Part shown: one piece after another, positions 12,089 through 22,589 of the stretch
Numbering within the stretch: position 1 is the first letter of the stretch
Layout: each line of letters opens with the position of its first letter
NCBI GenBank assembly: GCA_024449915.1
Contig: JAMZAV010000356.1
Span: 372,001-436,000 of the forward strand
From: Sweltsa coloradensis
Taxonomy: Eukaryota; Arthropoda; Insecta; Plecoptera; Chloroperlidae
Direction: 5' to 3'
DNA: 64,000 bases
Program-made: the position numbers and the translations under genes
The notes under the pieces: model-generated
The model's database searches: none
What the model saw: only the letters and a program-made list of their open reading frames with translations
What the model was told of the DNA's origin: nothing

Positions 12089-12680
12089 TTAAACTCTTAT
12101 CTTGACTTGGCTCAACCTATCCAATTCTTTTAATTTCGGCGGCAAGAGATTAAAACTCTGCGGCACACTAACCTGCAGAGATCGCTCACCATATTTATTT
12201 GCTGTCAAAGGAACTCTGTAGTCATTGCGGCTTGCGCTCTTGTATATATGGTATGGTCAATTTTAATTTTGTGTTCATCATTATAATAAAATTTAGTTAT
12301 TAACTTATATATATACATAACATTTACGGGAAGCAAATCAGATATTTTGAATAACTCGTTTGACGAACAATGATCTGTTATATGATTGGGTAGAATTGTT
12401 TTTTAATATATTTTTCTGTAAACTTTCTATTTGATTATATACATATGAGAGGCATTTCCCCAGGCCAACAGTGCATACGAGATGATTGACTCAACCATTG
12501 CGATATAAAACCATACGAAGTAAACTATATGGAGAATATTTTTTAAATGGTACAGTTGTGCTGCGCACGGTCGAATCCTGTTGCATAATCTACTAATATG
12601 TTTGTCCCAAGAAAAGCACTGATCAACTTCGATTCCCAAATACACGTGACTGTACACCGACTCAATCACTTGATCACAGT
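12089..12680 (-). pseudogene. LINE ORF2 C-terminal region
   Basis: After a frameshift near 12680 the reverse strand continues with YLGIEVDQCFSWDKHI, YAMVESIISYALLAWGN-like and, after another frame change, ERSLQVSVPQSFNLLP ahead of a stop at 12089-12091. These are typical post-RT segments of Jockey/CR1-type ORF2 proteins (thumb/connection region and the conserved tail). No RNase H is visible. Confidence 0.7.
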
Positions 12681-12686
12681 TGCAAT

Positions 12687-14176
12687 TTATGTCACGTGAG
12701 TTTGATTAACGTTATTATGCAAACACTGTACCGAGTGTGATATGACTTTAACAGCAACATTGTGTTCAAGATTTAAAGGAGTAGAAATGTGAACTATTTT
12801 GGTTTTTTTAGCATTAACAATCAAACCATCATCATGAGTCCATCTCAGTAAATTATTAAAATCCTCTTGCACATACATTTCAGCAATTGAAATCCTCCTA
12901 TGAATCGCAACTAATGCTGAGTCATCGGCAAAAAAATATGCAAAACACTTCTTTAAGAATCGCATAATCGCATTAACATATACCAAGTATAACAATGGCC
13001 CTAGGATTGACCCTTGCGGCACCCCTGATTTTATTATTTTAGCGGTGCTGAACACTTCACCTATTTTTACAACTATTTTTCTATTTTCTAGATAATTCTG
13101 AAACCATCGCAAAATTGGACCCCTCACACCGACATTTTCTAATGCCAATAATAATTTCTTGTGGTTGAGTGTGTCAAACGCTTTCGTGAAATCAATAAAC
13201 ATGCATACCACATGCAAATTATCACTTAATTTAGAATTTACTAGATTTGAAAATTTTAATAAGAGGTCAGATGTACTTTTGCCCTTCTTAAAACCAAATT
13301 GGTTTTTGTTAATAATATTAAATTTCGTAAAGTAATCACTTATACAGCCAGACACATATTTTTCCATAATCTTATTGATCACAGACAACAAGGCAATTGG
13401 GCGATAATTGGAATAATCATAATGGCTTCCTTTTTTATAGACAGGCCTTACAATTGATATCTTGAGCATATCTGGCACCACACCCTCTTTAATTGATAAA
13501 TTTATTAACAAAGCAATTACTGGACTGATCTGATTCTTTATATTTTGCAAGTCTTTAACCCTTATTCCATCAAAACCGGCACTTTTTTCCGGATTCATTG
13601 CTACGATGATTTCTTGCACTGTTTGCCGCATCAATAGGAGGAATGTATACCGATTGCTTCTGCTGGTAAATTAAACTATTTTCTCCTGTATCATCTTTAA
13701 CACAAGTCACGTCACAATTATGAATGATTTGCTCAACCTCTTCTACAAAAATATTTGCAAATTTGTTTACTATATTAATGGGACTCTCATTTTTGCCTAA
13801 ATACTTTTTAATAACTGCATCTACTGACTCTTTATTTTTCTTTCCTATAATTGTATTTATAGTTTGCCAAGTATCTTTTATATTTCCTTTATTTTTTTTC
13901 CAAAAGCTTACGGTAGTAATTCTGTTTTGCTATTTTTATCTTCTTATTCAATATATTACGAATGTTGTTGTACTCAGCCCTGTAAACCCCTTTCGCAAGG
14001 TTTATATTTTTACACTTTTTCCATTGATGGAAAAAACGGTCTCTTTTTGATATCATATCTAATAACTCTGATGTCATCCACGATTTATTACCCTTTTGCT
14101 ATAAACGTTGCTCTTTAATACACGTAGCCCGTTCATACGCCTTTTTGAAATTTAAATACAACGAATTATACAATGT
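12687..14176 (-). pseudogene. LINE ORF2 middle: linker and reverse transcriptase
   Basis: The linker (14176-13640) survives in pieces, with an in-frame stop near 14100 and frame changes near 13890 and 13630. The RT (13634-12687, 315 codons) is well preserved. It has NPEKSAGFDGI (residues 14-24), the motif-A segment FIDFTKAFD (146-154), SGVPQGSILGPLLY (203-216) and the catalytic FADD (235-238). Both motif-A and motif-C aspartates are present, so damage is by frameshift rather than by loss of active-site residues. Length and motif spacing fit non-LTR retrotransposon RTs. Confidence 0.9.
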
Positions 14177-14177
14177 T

Positions 14178-15029
14178 TCACAAGCTGTTAGCAGAAAGCA
14201 AGATATCCCAATTTATACTTTTAAGAATATGAAGAAGTTTATTTTCATTCATAATTGTGGCATAATTCTTACCCTCAGATTTAGTTTCATATTGAGATAA
14301 ATTCAATGATGTCATTATTATGTAATGATCCGATACCTTTGAGGTAAAGATAGCTGACCTAATCTGAATATTAACCGCGCGTACATAAACGTGATCTATG
14401 CACGACCTTCTGAGTCTGCCCTCTACCATCTCCTCACGTGTTGCCCCAGAGATATACCTAGTAAAACCGTTAGCGGCTAGACTTGTTTCATAATGTTGTA
14501 CAAATGCATCACAATCGCTTAGAATATCAATGTTGACATCACCAATGAAAATTGCTGTTGTGTCTTTAATCTCATTCCAATGTTTATCAATCTCCTGAAT
14601 GAATTCTTTCTTTGTGTTATTACTGGGAGGTCGGTAAACAAACAATAGTGACACGACATTATTGTTAACTATTATGTTACCAGCTATGCCTTCAAAATAA
14701 CTAAATAACACATTACTCCTCTCAAATACAATCGAGTTCTTAACGTACAGAATTAAACCACCACCTCGTCTTTCGTTTCTTAAATTAAAAAACATTTCAT
14801 ACCCGACCAACTCAAATTGACTACATATTTCTTTCACATTTACCTCACTTAGTGCTAACACATGAATTTTATCTAACTGTTTCTCCAGAAGTACTCTCAG
14901 TTCATCCCAATGTTTTTTAATCGATCTTATATTTAAATGAACTATTGTTAGCCCTTGACACACCTGAATCCAGTTGTCAATACTATCAATCACTTCCGTT
15001 TCAGGAGACGGTGGACTCCACAAATCCAT
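14178..15029 (-). pseudogene. LINE ORF2 N-terminus: AP-like endonuclease domain
   Basis: This is a 283-codon open stretch starting at the ATG next to the ORF1 stop. Exonuclease/endonuclease/phosphatase-fold landmarks are visible in order: HLNIRS (residues 31-36), SEV (61-63, the metal-binding Glu region), GGGLILYV (89-96), YRPP (132-135), GDVNID (163-168), CIDHVY (210-215) and SDHY (233-236). The domain nicks target DNA to prime reverse transcription. The frame closes at 14178 because of a frameshift; in the next frame the linker toward the RT continues, so ORF2 was originally one protein. Confidence 0.85.
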
Positions 15030-15715
15030 TTATCCTATACCTAAATTTAATTTATCAATATCTCGTTGGGTTTTTACCTTAAGTACTTCTTTAGATTTTT
15101 CGTCCTTTCGGACGCAGATAGACCCGCGATTAAACCAGACAAATTTAAAACCTGTCACCTTTGCTTTTGCTTTCACTTGCCAGAATAAATGCTTATAGTG
15201 AGGTGATAAATGTTCGTTTATATATATGGGAAGGTTTCCGTCCTCCTCTTCTTCCTGAAACAGGTCCTTATTCCTCACCGACACCTTGCGACGACAGGCG
15301 AGGATTTCGTCCCTCTTCTTTCTAGAAGCGAACTGAACAATTACTTTTCGCGGGTACTTACTGTTTGATTTTACACGGTGGACCACATCGATATCGCGTG
15401 ACGTAATATTAACACCTACAATCTCACTTAGCTTGACCACGATCTCTTCTAGGTTTTCACCGTCTTCTTCTAACACATTCGATATTTCAATGTTTTTATT
15501 TCTGCCGTACTGGTCTAGCTCGTGAAGATGGTCAGTTAGCTCTTCGATTATTTCATCCTGTTTTGATATTCTCTGCGTAAGGGCTACGTTTACTTTTCTA
15601 CTTTCATTTATTTTCGTCTTTTATTACCTGCAATGACTCCAGCTCTTTCTTCACTATTCTAAGCTCGTCACGAAGCTCGTACACCACACTAAGTACCTTT
15701 TCGATTGTTAATAAT
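15030..15715 (-). pseudogene. LINE ORF1 (FP/RNA-binding-like C-terminal domain), broken
   Basis: The reverse strand encodes a heptad-rich Glu/Lys/Leu helix (about 15715-15490), interrupted by a frameshift near 15605-15625. An intact 148-residue stretch (15476-15030) follows. That part carries DIDVVHRV, PRKVIVQFASRKKRDEIL, IYINEHLSPHYKHLFW and FVWFNRGSICVRKD. This layout, INEHL-x-LF then a FVW-x-NG-x-I-x-VRKD ending, is known from ORF1 proteins of many arthropod LINEs and from the Baculo_FP Pfam family. Its likely role was RNA binding and RNP formation. The N-terminus is missing, as expected of a 5'-truncated insertion. The stop codon touches the ATG of ORF2. Confidence 0.75.
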
Positions 15716-15734
15716 GATAATTGATAATTGATTG

Positions 15735-15736
<2 letters not shown>

Positions 15737-15815
<79 letters not shown>
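15737..15815. repeat. (AAT)n microsatellite at the 5' junction of the LINE
   Basis: About twenty-six AAT units. Together with 11718-11744 it brackets the LINE, as if the element had landed inside one tract. Confidence 0.95.
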
Positions 15816-16104
15816 GTGAAGTAAGTATAGTGAATAATTTAATTTTCCGTATTATTCTTTGACGGTCTGAGTTAAGACGAGTGTGTCATAGTTTCTGTTT
15901 TGCCAGTGTAAATCACTTATGAACTGCACGATAGACATTAAAAAAAAATTTAAAAAAATAAATTGATATGATGTAAGGGCAAAATAATTTTATAATTATT
16001 TTTTATCTATTGATAAGAAATTACAAAATGAACATTTGTGTTTATTTTTATATTAAAAACTAATCTCATTTAAAATGATGCATATGAGACGTCAAAAATA
16101 GCGT

Positions 16105-16485
16105 TTAAGGGGAAGGACTACCGCCAATATTAAAACCACGCGAAATAACATCATTTTAGTAATATCTCACAATCATAACGCGACGCAAAATCGAAAAAGA
16201 GGCTTATATGTCCTATGTGGTTTACATAGATTCATATCTGGCTTTAAACCTTTATCAAATATTGTAACCAGTAATGATTTTAAGAATTAAATTAAATTAA
16301 TGTATTCCAAAATTAAAAATGCTACTGATTATAATATTATAATTTTTCATCTAGGGTATAGTTCTAACGAAAGTACGTGAGACATATTAGTCACTTTTTA
16401 GATATTGCATTACGTTTTGAGATATATCACTAAAATAAGGTTATTTCGACCGGTTTTAATATCGGCGGTAGTTTCTTCCCCTTAA
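16105..16485. mobile_element. MITE with TTAA flanks, GGGGAAG termini
   Basis: TTAA at 16105-16108 and 16482-16485 flank a 373-bp element. Its termini GGGGAAGGACTACCGCCAAT and GGGGAAGAAACTACCGCCGA (the second from the minus strand) are inverted repeats extending about 35 bp through ATATTAAAACC. It has no coding capacity. A TTAA target duplication is diagnostic of the piggyBac superfamily; the assignment is inferred from that alone. Confidence 0.7.
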
Positions 16486-16836
16486 GTGATTTTAAATTGA
16501 TAAGCAAAAAAGGCATGATGTAAAAAGAGCCAACTTTGATAAGATTAGGTTAAAATATTTCGCCCCAAATGGTGAAGTGGTGGTTGTGGGCTTCCTATTT
16601 CCCACCGCCGGCTTACGCAAGATAGAGTCTAGAAGGCAGTGCGTGGCTGAAAGCAGCGTCATCACAGAAGGCGGTGGCGGTGAAGTCCCTAATCCCGCCA
16701 TTATAAAACGCTGTGTAGACAAATTTAGAAAGACTCACGTACGACTTCGTCTTCGCATTGCTATTGAACCAATGAGGTTTTCCGTATTTCTCCCGACTGC
16801 ACGTTCAGCCTCGGAGATTGCAGAGGACTAGTGACT

Positions 16837-16887
16837 TCCCTCCCCTCCCCTCCCCTCTCCGCCCCTCCCCACCCCTCCCCCTCGCCC
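16837..16887 (-). other. G-quadruplex-prone polypyrimidine/polypurine tract
   Basis: The plus strand is a nearly pure C/T run with at least eight blocks of three to five C separated by one or two bases. The minus strand therefore carries many closely spaced G-runs, enough for stacked G-quadruplexes. Confidence 0.7.
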
Positions 16888-17039
16888 ATCTCCAGACTCG
16901 TCTTCATAAACTCTCTGCGAAAACTGTGTGTCGACGATTTAATGATGTACTTGTGGAGTTGCTTACTTTTCACCTTTATAACCAGAAATAATTGGTCACA
17001 AAATTCTTTAGAATGTGTGTTATTTTGTTAAATAAAATA

Positions 17040-17287
17040 AAAATAATTTTTGTGAGAAGGGTGCAATCATGCCCCTCTTCAGGTGTCTAACTAGATATGT
17101 TGCGGATAGGACAATTGTGAAGGGATGTCCGAGGGCTGTTTAAGAGGACTCAATTCCTTGTTAACGACTGAGGAAAACCTCGGAAAAAAACTTCAGTTTG
17201 GATTGCCGGTCTCGACGGGATTCGAACCAGGGACCTCCCGACTCAGAGTCGAGCGCTTAGCGCCCGAGCCAACACTGTGGGTCTATC
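17040..17287 (-). mobile_element. tRNA-derived SINE, family A (copy 3)
   Basis: It shows the 3'-end block ATGCCCCTCTTCAGGTGTCT at the left, TGAGGAAAACCTCGGAAAAA in the middle, and a tRNA-like head (minus strand) at about 17205-17283 with B box GGTTCGAATCC and TTGGCTCGGGCG. Confidence 0.8.
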
Positions 17288-17289
17288 TC

Positions 17290-17826
17290 AAATGTAATAT
17301 AATATTTAAAGCCATCCGAAGAGGCAAATACGATTAGGGCGCTGGTCCGATGTTTATGGCTCTACGAGGACGTTTTTTGTTATCGACATTCACCATCTAT
17401 CACCACTCATCGTCACGAATGTCAATATTGCAATCGTAGAGATGACAAGCAACAACAATCAACACCATGAGCAAGAACATAACCAACATTTTACTTGAAT
17501 CTATTTTTAAAATCGCTTGTAGCGATGAGTATAAACACAATTGTTGTCGTAATAGACTTACACAACACAGTCACGCAAACTTCAAGCCACTCCAGATAAT
17601 CAGACGAAATAATCAGTGTAACATGAACTTGTTGACACGATCCAAGTTGCATCATCAGATGAGTGTTATCATCAAAGTAACGCTGCTAAGCTTGTGGAGT
17701 GAATCCCATAATAACGCGTCATACACAAAGAAACATGCATTACATATTTCTTTCTTTGTCTATTACAAAATACGAGTAAAGTAATCATCAATATTCATAT
17801 AATATACATGGTATACTATAGTTACA
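17290..17826. other. unique AT-rich stretch
   Basis: A 105-codon open frame at 17467-17784 has no recognisable domain, splice context or compositional signature of coding sequence. I see nothing else. Confidence 0.4.
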
Positions 17827-17848
17827 ACAATTCAGAAATTAAAAAAGT

Positions 17849-17924
17849 CCGCCCCAACCGGGATTCGAACCACGGATCTCCCGCATTCCGGACAGGCGTC
17901 TTAACCACTAGACCATCAGGACGG
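17849..17924 (-). tRNA. tRNA-like head of SINE C, left arm
   Basis: Acceptor arms CCGTCCT and GGGGCGG pair over seven positions with G-U. D arm has GTGG, B box is GGTTCGAATCC. The anticodon loop CCGGAAT gives GGA (Ser-type codon), but there is no long variable arm and position 33 is C. It is a SINE promoter rather than a tRNA gene. Confidence 0.5.
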
Positions 17925-18468
17925 GTACATTTTAAGCTCTGAATTTGTAGTTGCATTATACATCTGAATGGATGGAACAGTACTGCAACGAATATCTGCT
18001 GCCTTTGAACTGACCACCAAACATTAATTATAATGTCATTACCTTTACGCAGGTATGAGCGAGGGTTTATTTCTCGATTTGTTTAGTCGGGAAACACTCC
18101 CGGAGGTGTAATTGTTATTATTTACTACAATTCAGAAATTAAAAAAGTCATTAAAAATGACATTATAAATTATATTATGGTCTAGTGGTTAAGACGCTCA
18201 CCTGGAATGTGGGAGATCCGTGGTTCGATTCCCGGTTGGGGCGGACTTTTTTAATTTCTGAATTGTAGTAAATAATAACAATTACACCTACGGGAGTGTT
18301 TCCCGACTAAACAAATCGAGAAATAAACCCTCGCTCATACCTGCGTAAAGGTAATGACATTATAATTAATGTTTGGTGGTCAGTTCAAAGGCAGCAGATA
18401 TTCGTTGCAGTACTGTTCCATCCATTCAGATGTATAATGCAACTACAAATTCAGAGCTTAAAATGTAC

Positions 18469-18544
18469 CCGTTGTGATGGTCTAGTGGTTAAGACGCTCA
18501 CCTAGAATGTGGGAGATCCGTGGTTCGATTCCCGGTTGGGGCGG
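18469..18544 (+). tRNA. tRNA-like head of SINE C, right arm
   Basis: Same structure as the left-arm head. The anticodon stem CTCAC/GTGGG has loop CTAGAAT here and CTGGAAT in the copy 300 bp upstream, so T33 is present. B box GGTTCGATTCC is intact and a T6 terminator-like run follows at once. Confidence 0.5.
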
Positions 18545-18894
18545 ACTTTTTTAATTTCTGAATTGTAGTAAATAATAACAATTACACCTACGGGAGTGTT
18601 TCCCGACTAAACAAATCGAGAGACTGGTATACAATTTCAAATCTACAGGCATTGATTATCATCGTGAAATAAAATCATGTGCTTTGTTGTGTGTTGTTAG
18701 TTCTTTGTTTAGTATATTATTGACATTTGATTTTTTTTTAAATCTATAATATTCAGTTATAAAAACTGATTTACAAAGGTGGACAATTAAATAAATCTTA
18801 TGACATAAATTATTGTACTGTGTAATATGATTATTAATGGAAATAGAGGATGGCTAGCTTGACGATATTGATTATTTCATTTTAAAACAAAAAA

Positions 18895-19400
18895 ATAGTT
18901 ATTGGATGAGCAAAGCAGACTTCAATTTTAATTACCCCGAAAAAAATAGCTCGTGTGTTTCTTTTTGTATATTTTTGTTTGTTTTTGTCTGTTTGATCGC
19001 TCTCTAGCGGGTAAACGGCATCAGCGATCTTGATGAAAATTGAAGGAAACCTTTGAATTCTCTAAACTCAGATCTGACAAGTTTTTGGGTACAATCGAAG
19101 AAATATTTCTTATGAATATCGTACTTTTACGATTTTTTCGATTTTTGGTCCGATATTTTCGTGATATTTGGGACGATTCTGTCTCAAAGGGTGGGGCTAC
19201 AACGTTCATATTTTACACGGCCATTAAGGCAATGGTGATGTAGTGTATTTTGCAAGAAACGGTTGAAAAAATTTAAACAGAATTTATGGAAATATAGGTT
19301 TTAATATAAGCCTTTTACAGGTGTATACTAAGTAACTATAGAAACTTGACAACAATCACCTCCAATGCGTACAAAAAGCAAGTCTTTGGCCCCGAAATAG
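18895..19400 (-). mobile_element. solo arm related to the 37-40 kb foldback element
   Basis: It starts with ATTGGATGAGCAAAGCAGAC, the mirror of the CGCTTCGCTCATCCAAT ends elsewhere. It contains TCGCTCTCTAGCGGGTAAACG, GATGAAAATTGAAGG, ATATCGTACTTTTACGATTT and CGATATTTTCGTGATATTTGG. The same order of blocks, reversed, occurs at 44578-44990 and 48387-48950. In more diverged form it occurs in each arm of the 37416-40531 element. No protein is encoded. Confidence 0.6.
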
Positions 19401-19489
19401 TTTAAATTCGTTGTTCATTAACAGTGGTTTTTTAGACGAATTAATAAAAAATGTGAATAATTAATTAATTACAAATGCTCACGCGTCAA

Positions 19490-19600
19490 TTGCGTCGGGG
19501 CCTACAGCGTTGGCTTGGTTGCTTTGGTTTAATGTCCCCCACTGAAAATCAGTTATGTGACTGAGTGGGTAGACTCTAAATACGAATTTATTTAGTAATT
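19490..19600 (+). repeat. fragment of SINE family D
   Basis: GGGGCCTACAGCGTTGGCTTGG, split by one or two changes, is followed by CCCCCACTGAAAATCAGTTA and GACTGAGTGGGTAGACTCTA. This is the end of the family seen in full at 31262-31668 and 61388-61795, in the opposite orientation. It ends about 50 bp before the exon acceptor at 19650. Confidence 0.65.
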
Positions 19601-19650
19601 TATTTTCAATTTATTTCGATATGATTGAAAAAAGTGCTTAATATTTTCAG

Positions 19651-20237
19651 AAGGTCAGCCACGTCCACGAAGTCAACGACAACTATGACACGACAACAGT
19701 GGATGACCGAGGCCATCCAAGAGCAGCAGATATATTGTGCGTTGCTAGGCAACCGAGACAACGATACTTTCACCTCCTTGGAATCAGAGAACTTGATCAG
19801 AAAGATATCATTCGCCACCTTCGACAAACCTCCCCTTGAATTGTCATCGAAGGCAGAAAGAAGAAAGCTCGATAAGATTCACAAGATAATTTCAATGATA
19901 AAGAAGGAGAAAGAAGGAGAGAAAGACTTTAAGGTCTCGTTGTGTTTTGTTCTCTACGTGGCTCACCGGAAACGAAAGTACGAACCGGTCATGAGGATCC
20001 CCGGTGGGGAATCACAGAGTGGTTGCAAGTTCATAGACAGGACGCCGAGAGTGTATGCTAGCTGGAGGGACTACCTGAAGAACAACAGGTTACCCAAGTG
20101 TGAGATGTGTTACCCTGAAGGAGGGGCGTACAGAGAGGGGGTGAAGATCCAGTTCTCAAGGTCGCCGGCTTGTAGGGTTGTCAAGGACATAGGGAGGGGG
20201 CTGTATGGAGCGAGTCTGGCGCTGGGAGCAGGGGCTG
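19651..20237 (+). CDS. DUF4781-like gene, penultimate (internal) coding exon
   Basis: This exon encodes 195 residues plus one base. It begins after the acceptor ATATTTTCAG (19641-19650) and ends at the donor GCTG|GTGAGT (20237/20238). The reading frame passes the acceptor only as chance sequence, so the start codon lies in an upstream exon I could not find. The protein has a charged N-terminal region, a helical stretch rich in Lys (about 67-93), a hydrophobic strand (FKVSLCFVLYVAH, 93-105), FIDRTPRVYASWRDYL (127-142) and a Cys-containing NNRLPKCEMCYPEGGAY (144-160). The pattern SW-x2-YL-x2-N-x-LP-x-C/G-x-M/K-x-YP-x2-G-x-Y is what I recall of insect DUF4781 proteins, whose function is unknown. 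Codon use and purine bias differ clearly from the surrounding AT-rich DNA. Confidence 0.8.
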
Positions 20238-20299
20238 GTGAGTGTCAAGCAGTGATACAGTTATAATTTCAATTTGATTCGTTTCAATTTGTAACATAA

Positions 20300-20590
20300 C
20301 ATTTCGATATGACTGGCATTATCACATTTAATTACATTTCATTAACTTTCATTACGTTTCATTACGTGTCATTACGTTTCAATACGTTTCATACATTTCA
20401 TAACTTTTTAATACGTTTCATTACATTTCATTACGTTTCAATACTTGCAATACATTTCATATCATTTCATTTTCAATACGTTTCAATACATTTCATTACA
20501 TTTCTTTACGTATCATTATGTTTCAATATTTCATTATAATTCATTACGTTTTAATTACATTTCATTAAGCTTACGTTTACGTTCATACAC
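20300..20590. repeat. degenerate decamer minisatellite (TTTCATTACG-type), left block
   Basis: Runs of TTTCATTACG, TTTCAATACG and TTTCATACA units, each about ten bases, repeat with substitutions and small indels. Short open frames on both strands here are repeat artefacts. Confidence 0.85.
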
Positions 20591-22580
20591 GTTTCATTCG
20601 AATTTGCTTTGCGAATACAGTAAAAACTAAACAAAAAAACACCCAACCCCTCACACACGAACGACAGTTTTTGCTTTGCGAATACAGTCAAATGCTGGCG
20701 AACATGTATTGAGCATTGTAGTGCATTCACAACACTCATCTCAACCCCCCCACTAGCACATGAACGATTGTATTTGCTAAGCGAATACAGACAAACGCAG
20801 GCGAGCATGTACTGAACATCTTAATACAATCAGATCACTCACCTCAACCCCCCTATACACATGAACGATTGTATTTGCTATGCGAAAACAGACAAACGCA
20901 GGCGAAACATGTACTGAACATCTTAATACAATCAGATCACTCAACCTCAACCCCACTCTCACAAACGATTGTATCTGCTATGCGAATAAATAAACGCAGG
21001 CGAACATGTACTGAACATCTTAATACAATCAGATCACTCACCTCAACCCCACTCTACACATGAACGATTGTATCTGCTATGCGAATACAGACAAACGCAG
21101 GCGAACATGTACTGAACATCTTAATACAATCAGATCACTCACCTCAACCCCACTCTATACATGAAAGATTGTATCGGCTATGCGAATACAGACAAACGCA
21201 GTCGAAACATGTACTGAACCTCTTAATAAATCAGATCACTCACCTCACCTCAACCCCACTCTATACATGAACGATTGTAACAGCTATGCGAATACAGACA
21301 AACGCAGGCGAACATGTACTGAACATCTTAATACAATCAGATCACTCACCTCAACCCCACTCTATACATGAACGATTGTATCTTTCTATGCGAATACAGA
21401 CAAACGCAGGCGAACATGTACTGAACATCTTAATTCAATTAGATAACTCTCCTCAACCCCCACTCTATACATGAACGATTGTATCTTGCTATGGCGAATA
21501 CAAACAAACGCAGGCAAACAATGTACTGAACATCTTAATACAATCAGATCACTCACCCCCCAACCCCACTCTAATACAAAAGAACGATTGTATCTGCTAT
21601 GCGAATACAGACAAACCAAGGCGGGAAAATGGTACTGAAATCTTAATACAATCAGATCACTCCACCTCAACCCCACTCTAACATGGAACGATTGAATTTG
21701 CTATGCGGAATCAGACAAACGCAGGAGAACATGTACCAACATCCATAATACAATCAGAACACTCACCTTAACCCCCAGGCGAACATGTAATTAACACCAC
21801 TTACCCCCCTATACACATGACTGATTGTATTTCCTATGCAGAGACAGACAAATGCAGGCGAACATGTACCAAACATCGTAATACATTCAGATGACTAGTT
21901 TTAAAAACCCCCCCCCCCCCCCTACACATGAACTATTGTATTTGCTATTTGAATATAGAAAAACGCAGGCGAACATGTACCAAACATCGTAATACAATCA
22001 GAATAAATTTTCTTTTTAACCCCCCCCCCCCCACACTTGAACGATTGGTATTTGTTTTTGAATAAGAAAACGCAGGCAACATTACCAACATCGTAAACAA
22101 AAACACTCATCTAACCCCCCCAGCCAACGATGAATTTGCTAATCGAATACACAGCCAGGGAACATGTAAAACTGTAACTTTAACACACTCAAACCCCCAA
22201 CACTGACGATTGATTTGTTCGATACAGACAACCAGGCGAACATGTACCAACATGTATCAAAACACTCACTCAACCCCCCCAACACATAAAATAAAATTTC
22301 TAAACGTACAGACACGCGCGAACTGTCCAACATCGTATACAATCAGAACACTCATCTCAACCACCCCCAACACATGAACTATTGTATTTGCTAATCGAAT
22401 ACAGACAAGCGCAGGCGAACATGTACAACATCGTAATACATTCAGAACACTCATCTCAACCCCCCCCCACACACATAAACATTGTATTTGCTATGTGAAT
22501 ACAGACAATCGCAGGCGAACATGTACCAAACATCTCAGATCACTCGTTTCCTTCTACCCCTCCTGCACACGCACAATCTG
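20590..22580. repeat. ~102-bp tandem satellite, about 18-19 copies
   Basis: Unit starts (TGAACGATTGTA) occur near 20658, 20761, 20862, 20962, 21061, 21162, 21268, 21369, 21472, 21581 and 21685, then irregularly to about 22560; spacing is 99-109 bp. A unit contains GCGAATACAGACAAACGCAGG, split at variable bases, then GAACATGTACTGAACATC, AATACAATCAGATCACTCA and CCTCAACCCC. Within a unit GATTGTATT and AATACAATC are exact inverted repeats about 50 bases apart. The best copies lie at 20860-21480. Copies after 21900 have long C-runs and many single-base losses. Confidence 0.9.
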
Positions 22581-22589
22581 CTCTGCAAA

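Larger units (their letters stand above)
11745..15736 (-). mobile_element. degraded APE-type LINE inserted in (AAT)n
   Basis: On the minus strand the element runs from a 5'-truncated first ORF (coiled coil) through an ORF1 C-terminal domain, an apurinic-like endonuclease, a linker, a reverse transcriptase and a C-terminal region. It ends with an AT-rich 3' UTR and a poly-A tail (poly-T at 11745-11762). ORF1 stop and ORF2 start are adjacent (TAAATG at about 15027-15032). Frameshifts near 15615, 14188, 13890, 13630 and 12680, plus an in-frame stop near 14100, show it is dead. Both flanks are (AAT)n. The order and motifs fit the CR1/Jockey side of the LINEs; the clade is unresolved. Confidence 0.9.
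17827..18640. repeat. near-perfect 324-bp inverted repeat made of SINE C units
   Basis: Left arm 17827-18150 and right arm 18244-18566 are reverse complements with only a handful of mismatches, separated by a 93-bp spacer. The spacer holds a truncated third tRNA-like head. On the right side two head-plus-body units lie in direct orientation exactly 300 bp apart (18181 and 18481). The unit order is tRNA-like head, TTTTTTAATTTCTGAATTG, AATTACACCTACGGGAGTG, internal segment, next head. The arms' identity implies a recent inverted duplication or gene conversion. Confidence 0.85.

Noticed and set aside
12427..15476. An intact, active LINE or a host gene with RT
   Set aside because: Several frameshifts and a stop break ORF1 and ORF2, and the 5' end is missing.
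20590..22580. CRISPR-like array
   Set aside because: Units are contiguous ~102-bp repeats without unique spacers, lie in a eukaryotic intron and have no cas genes.
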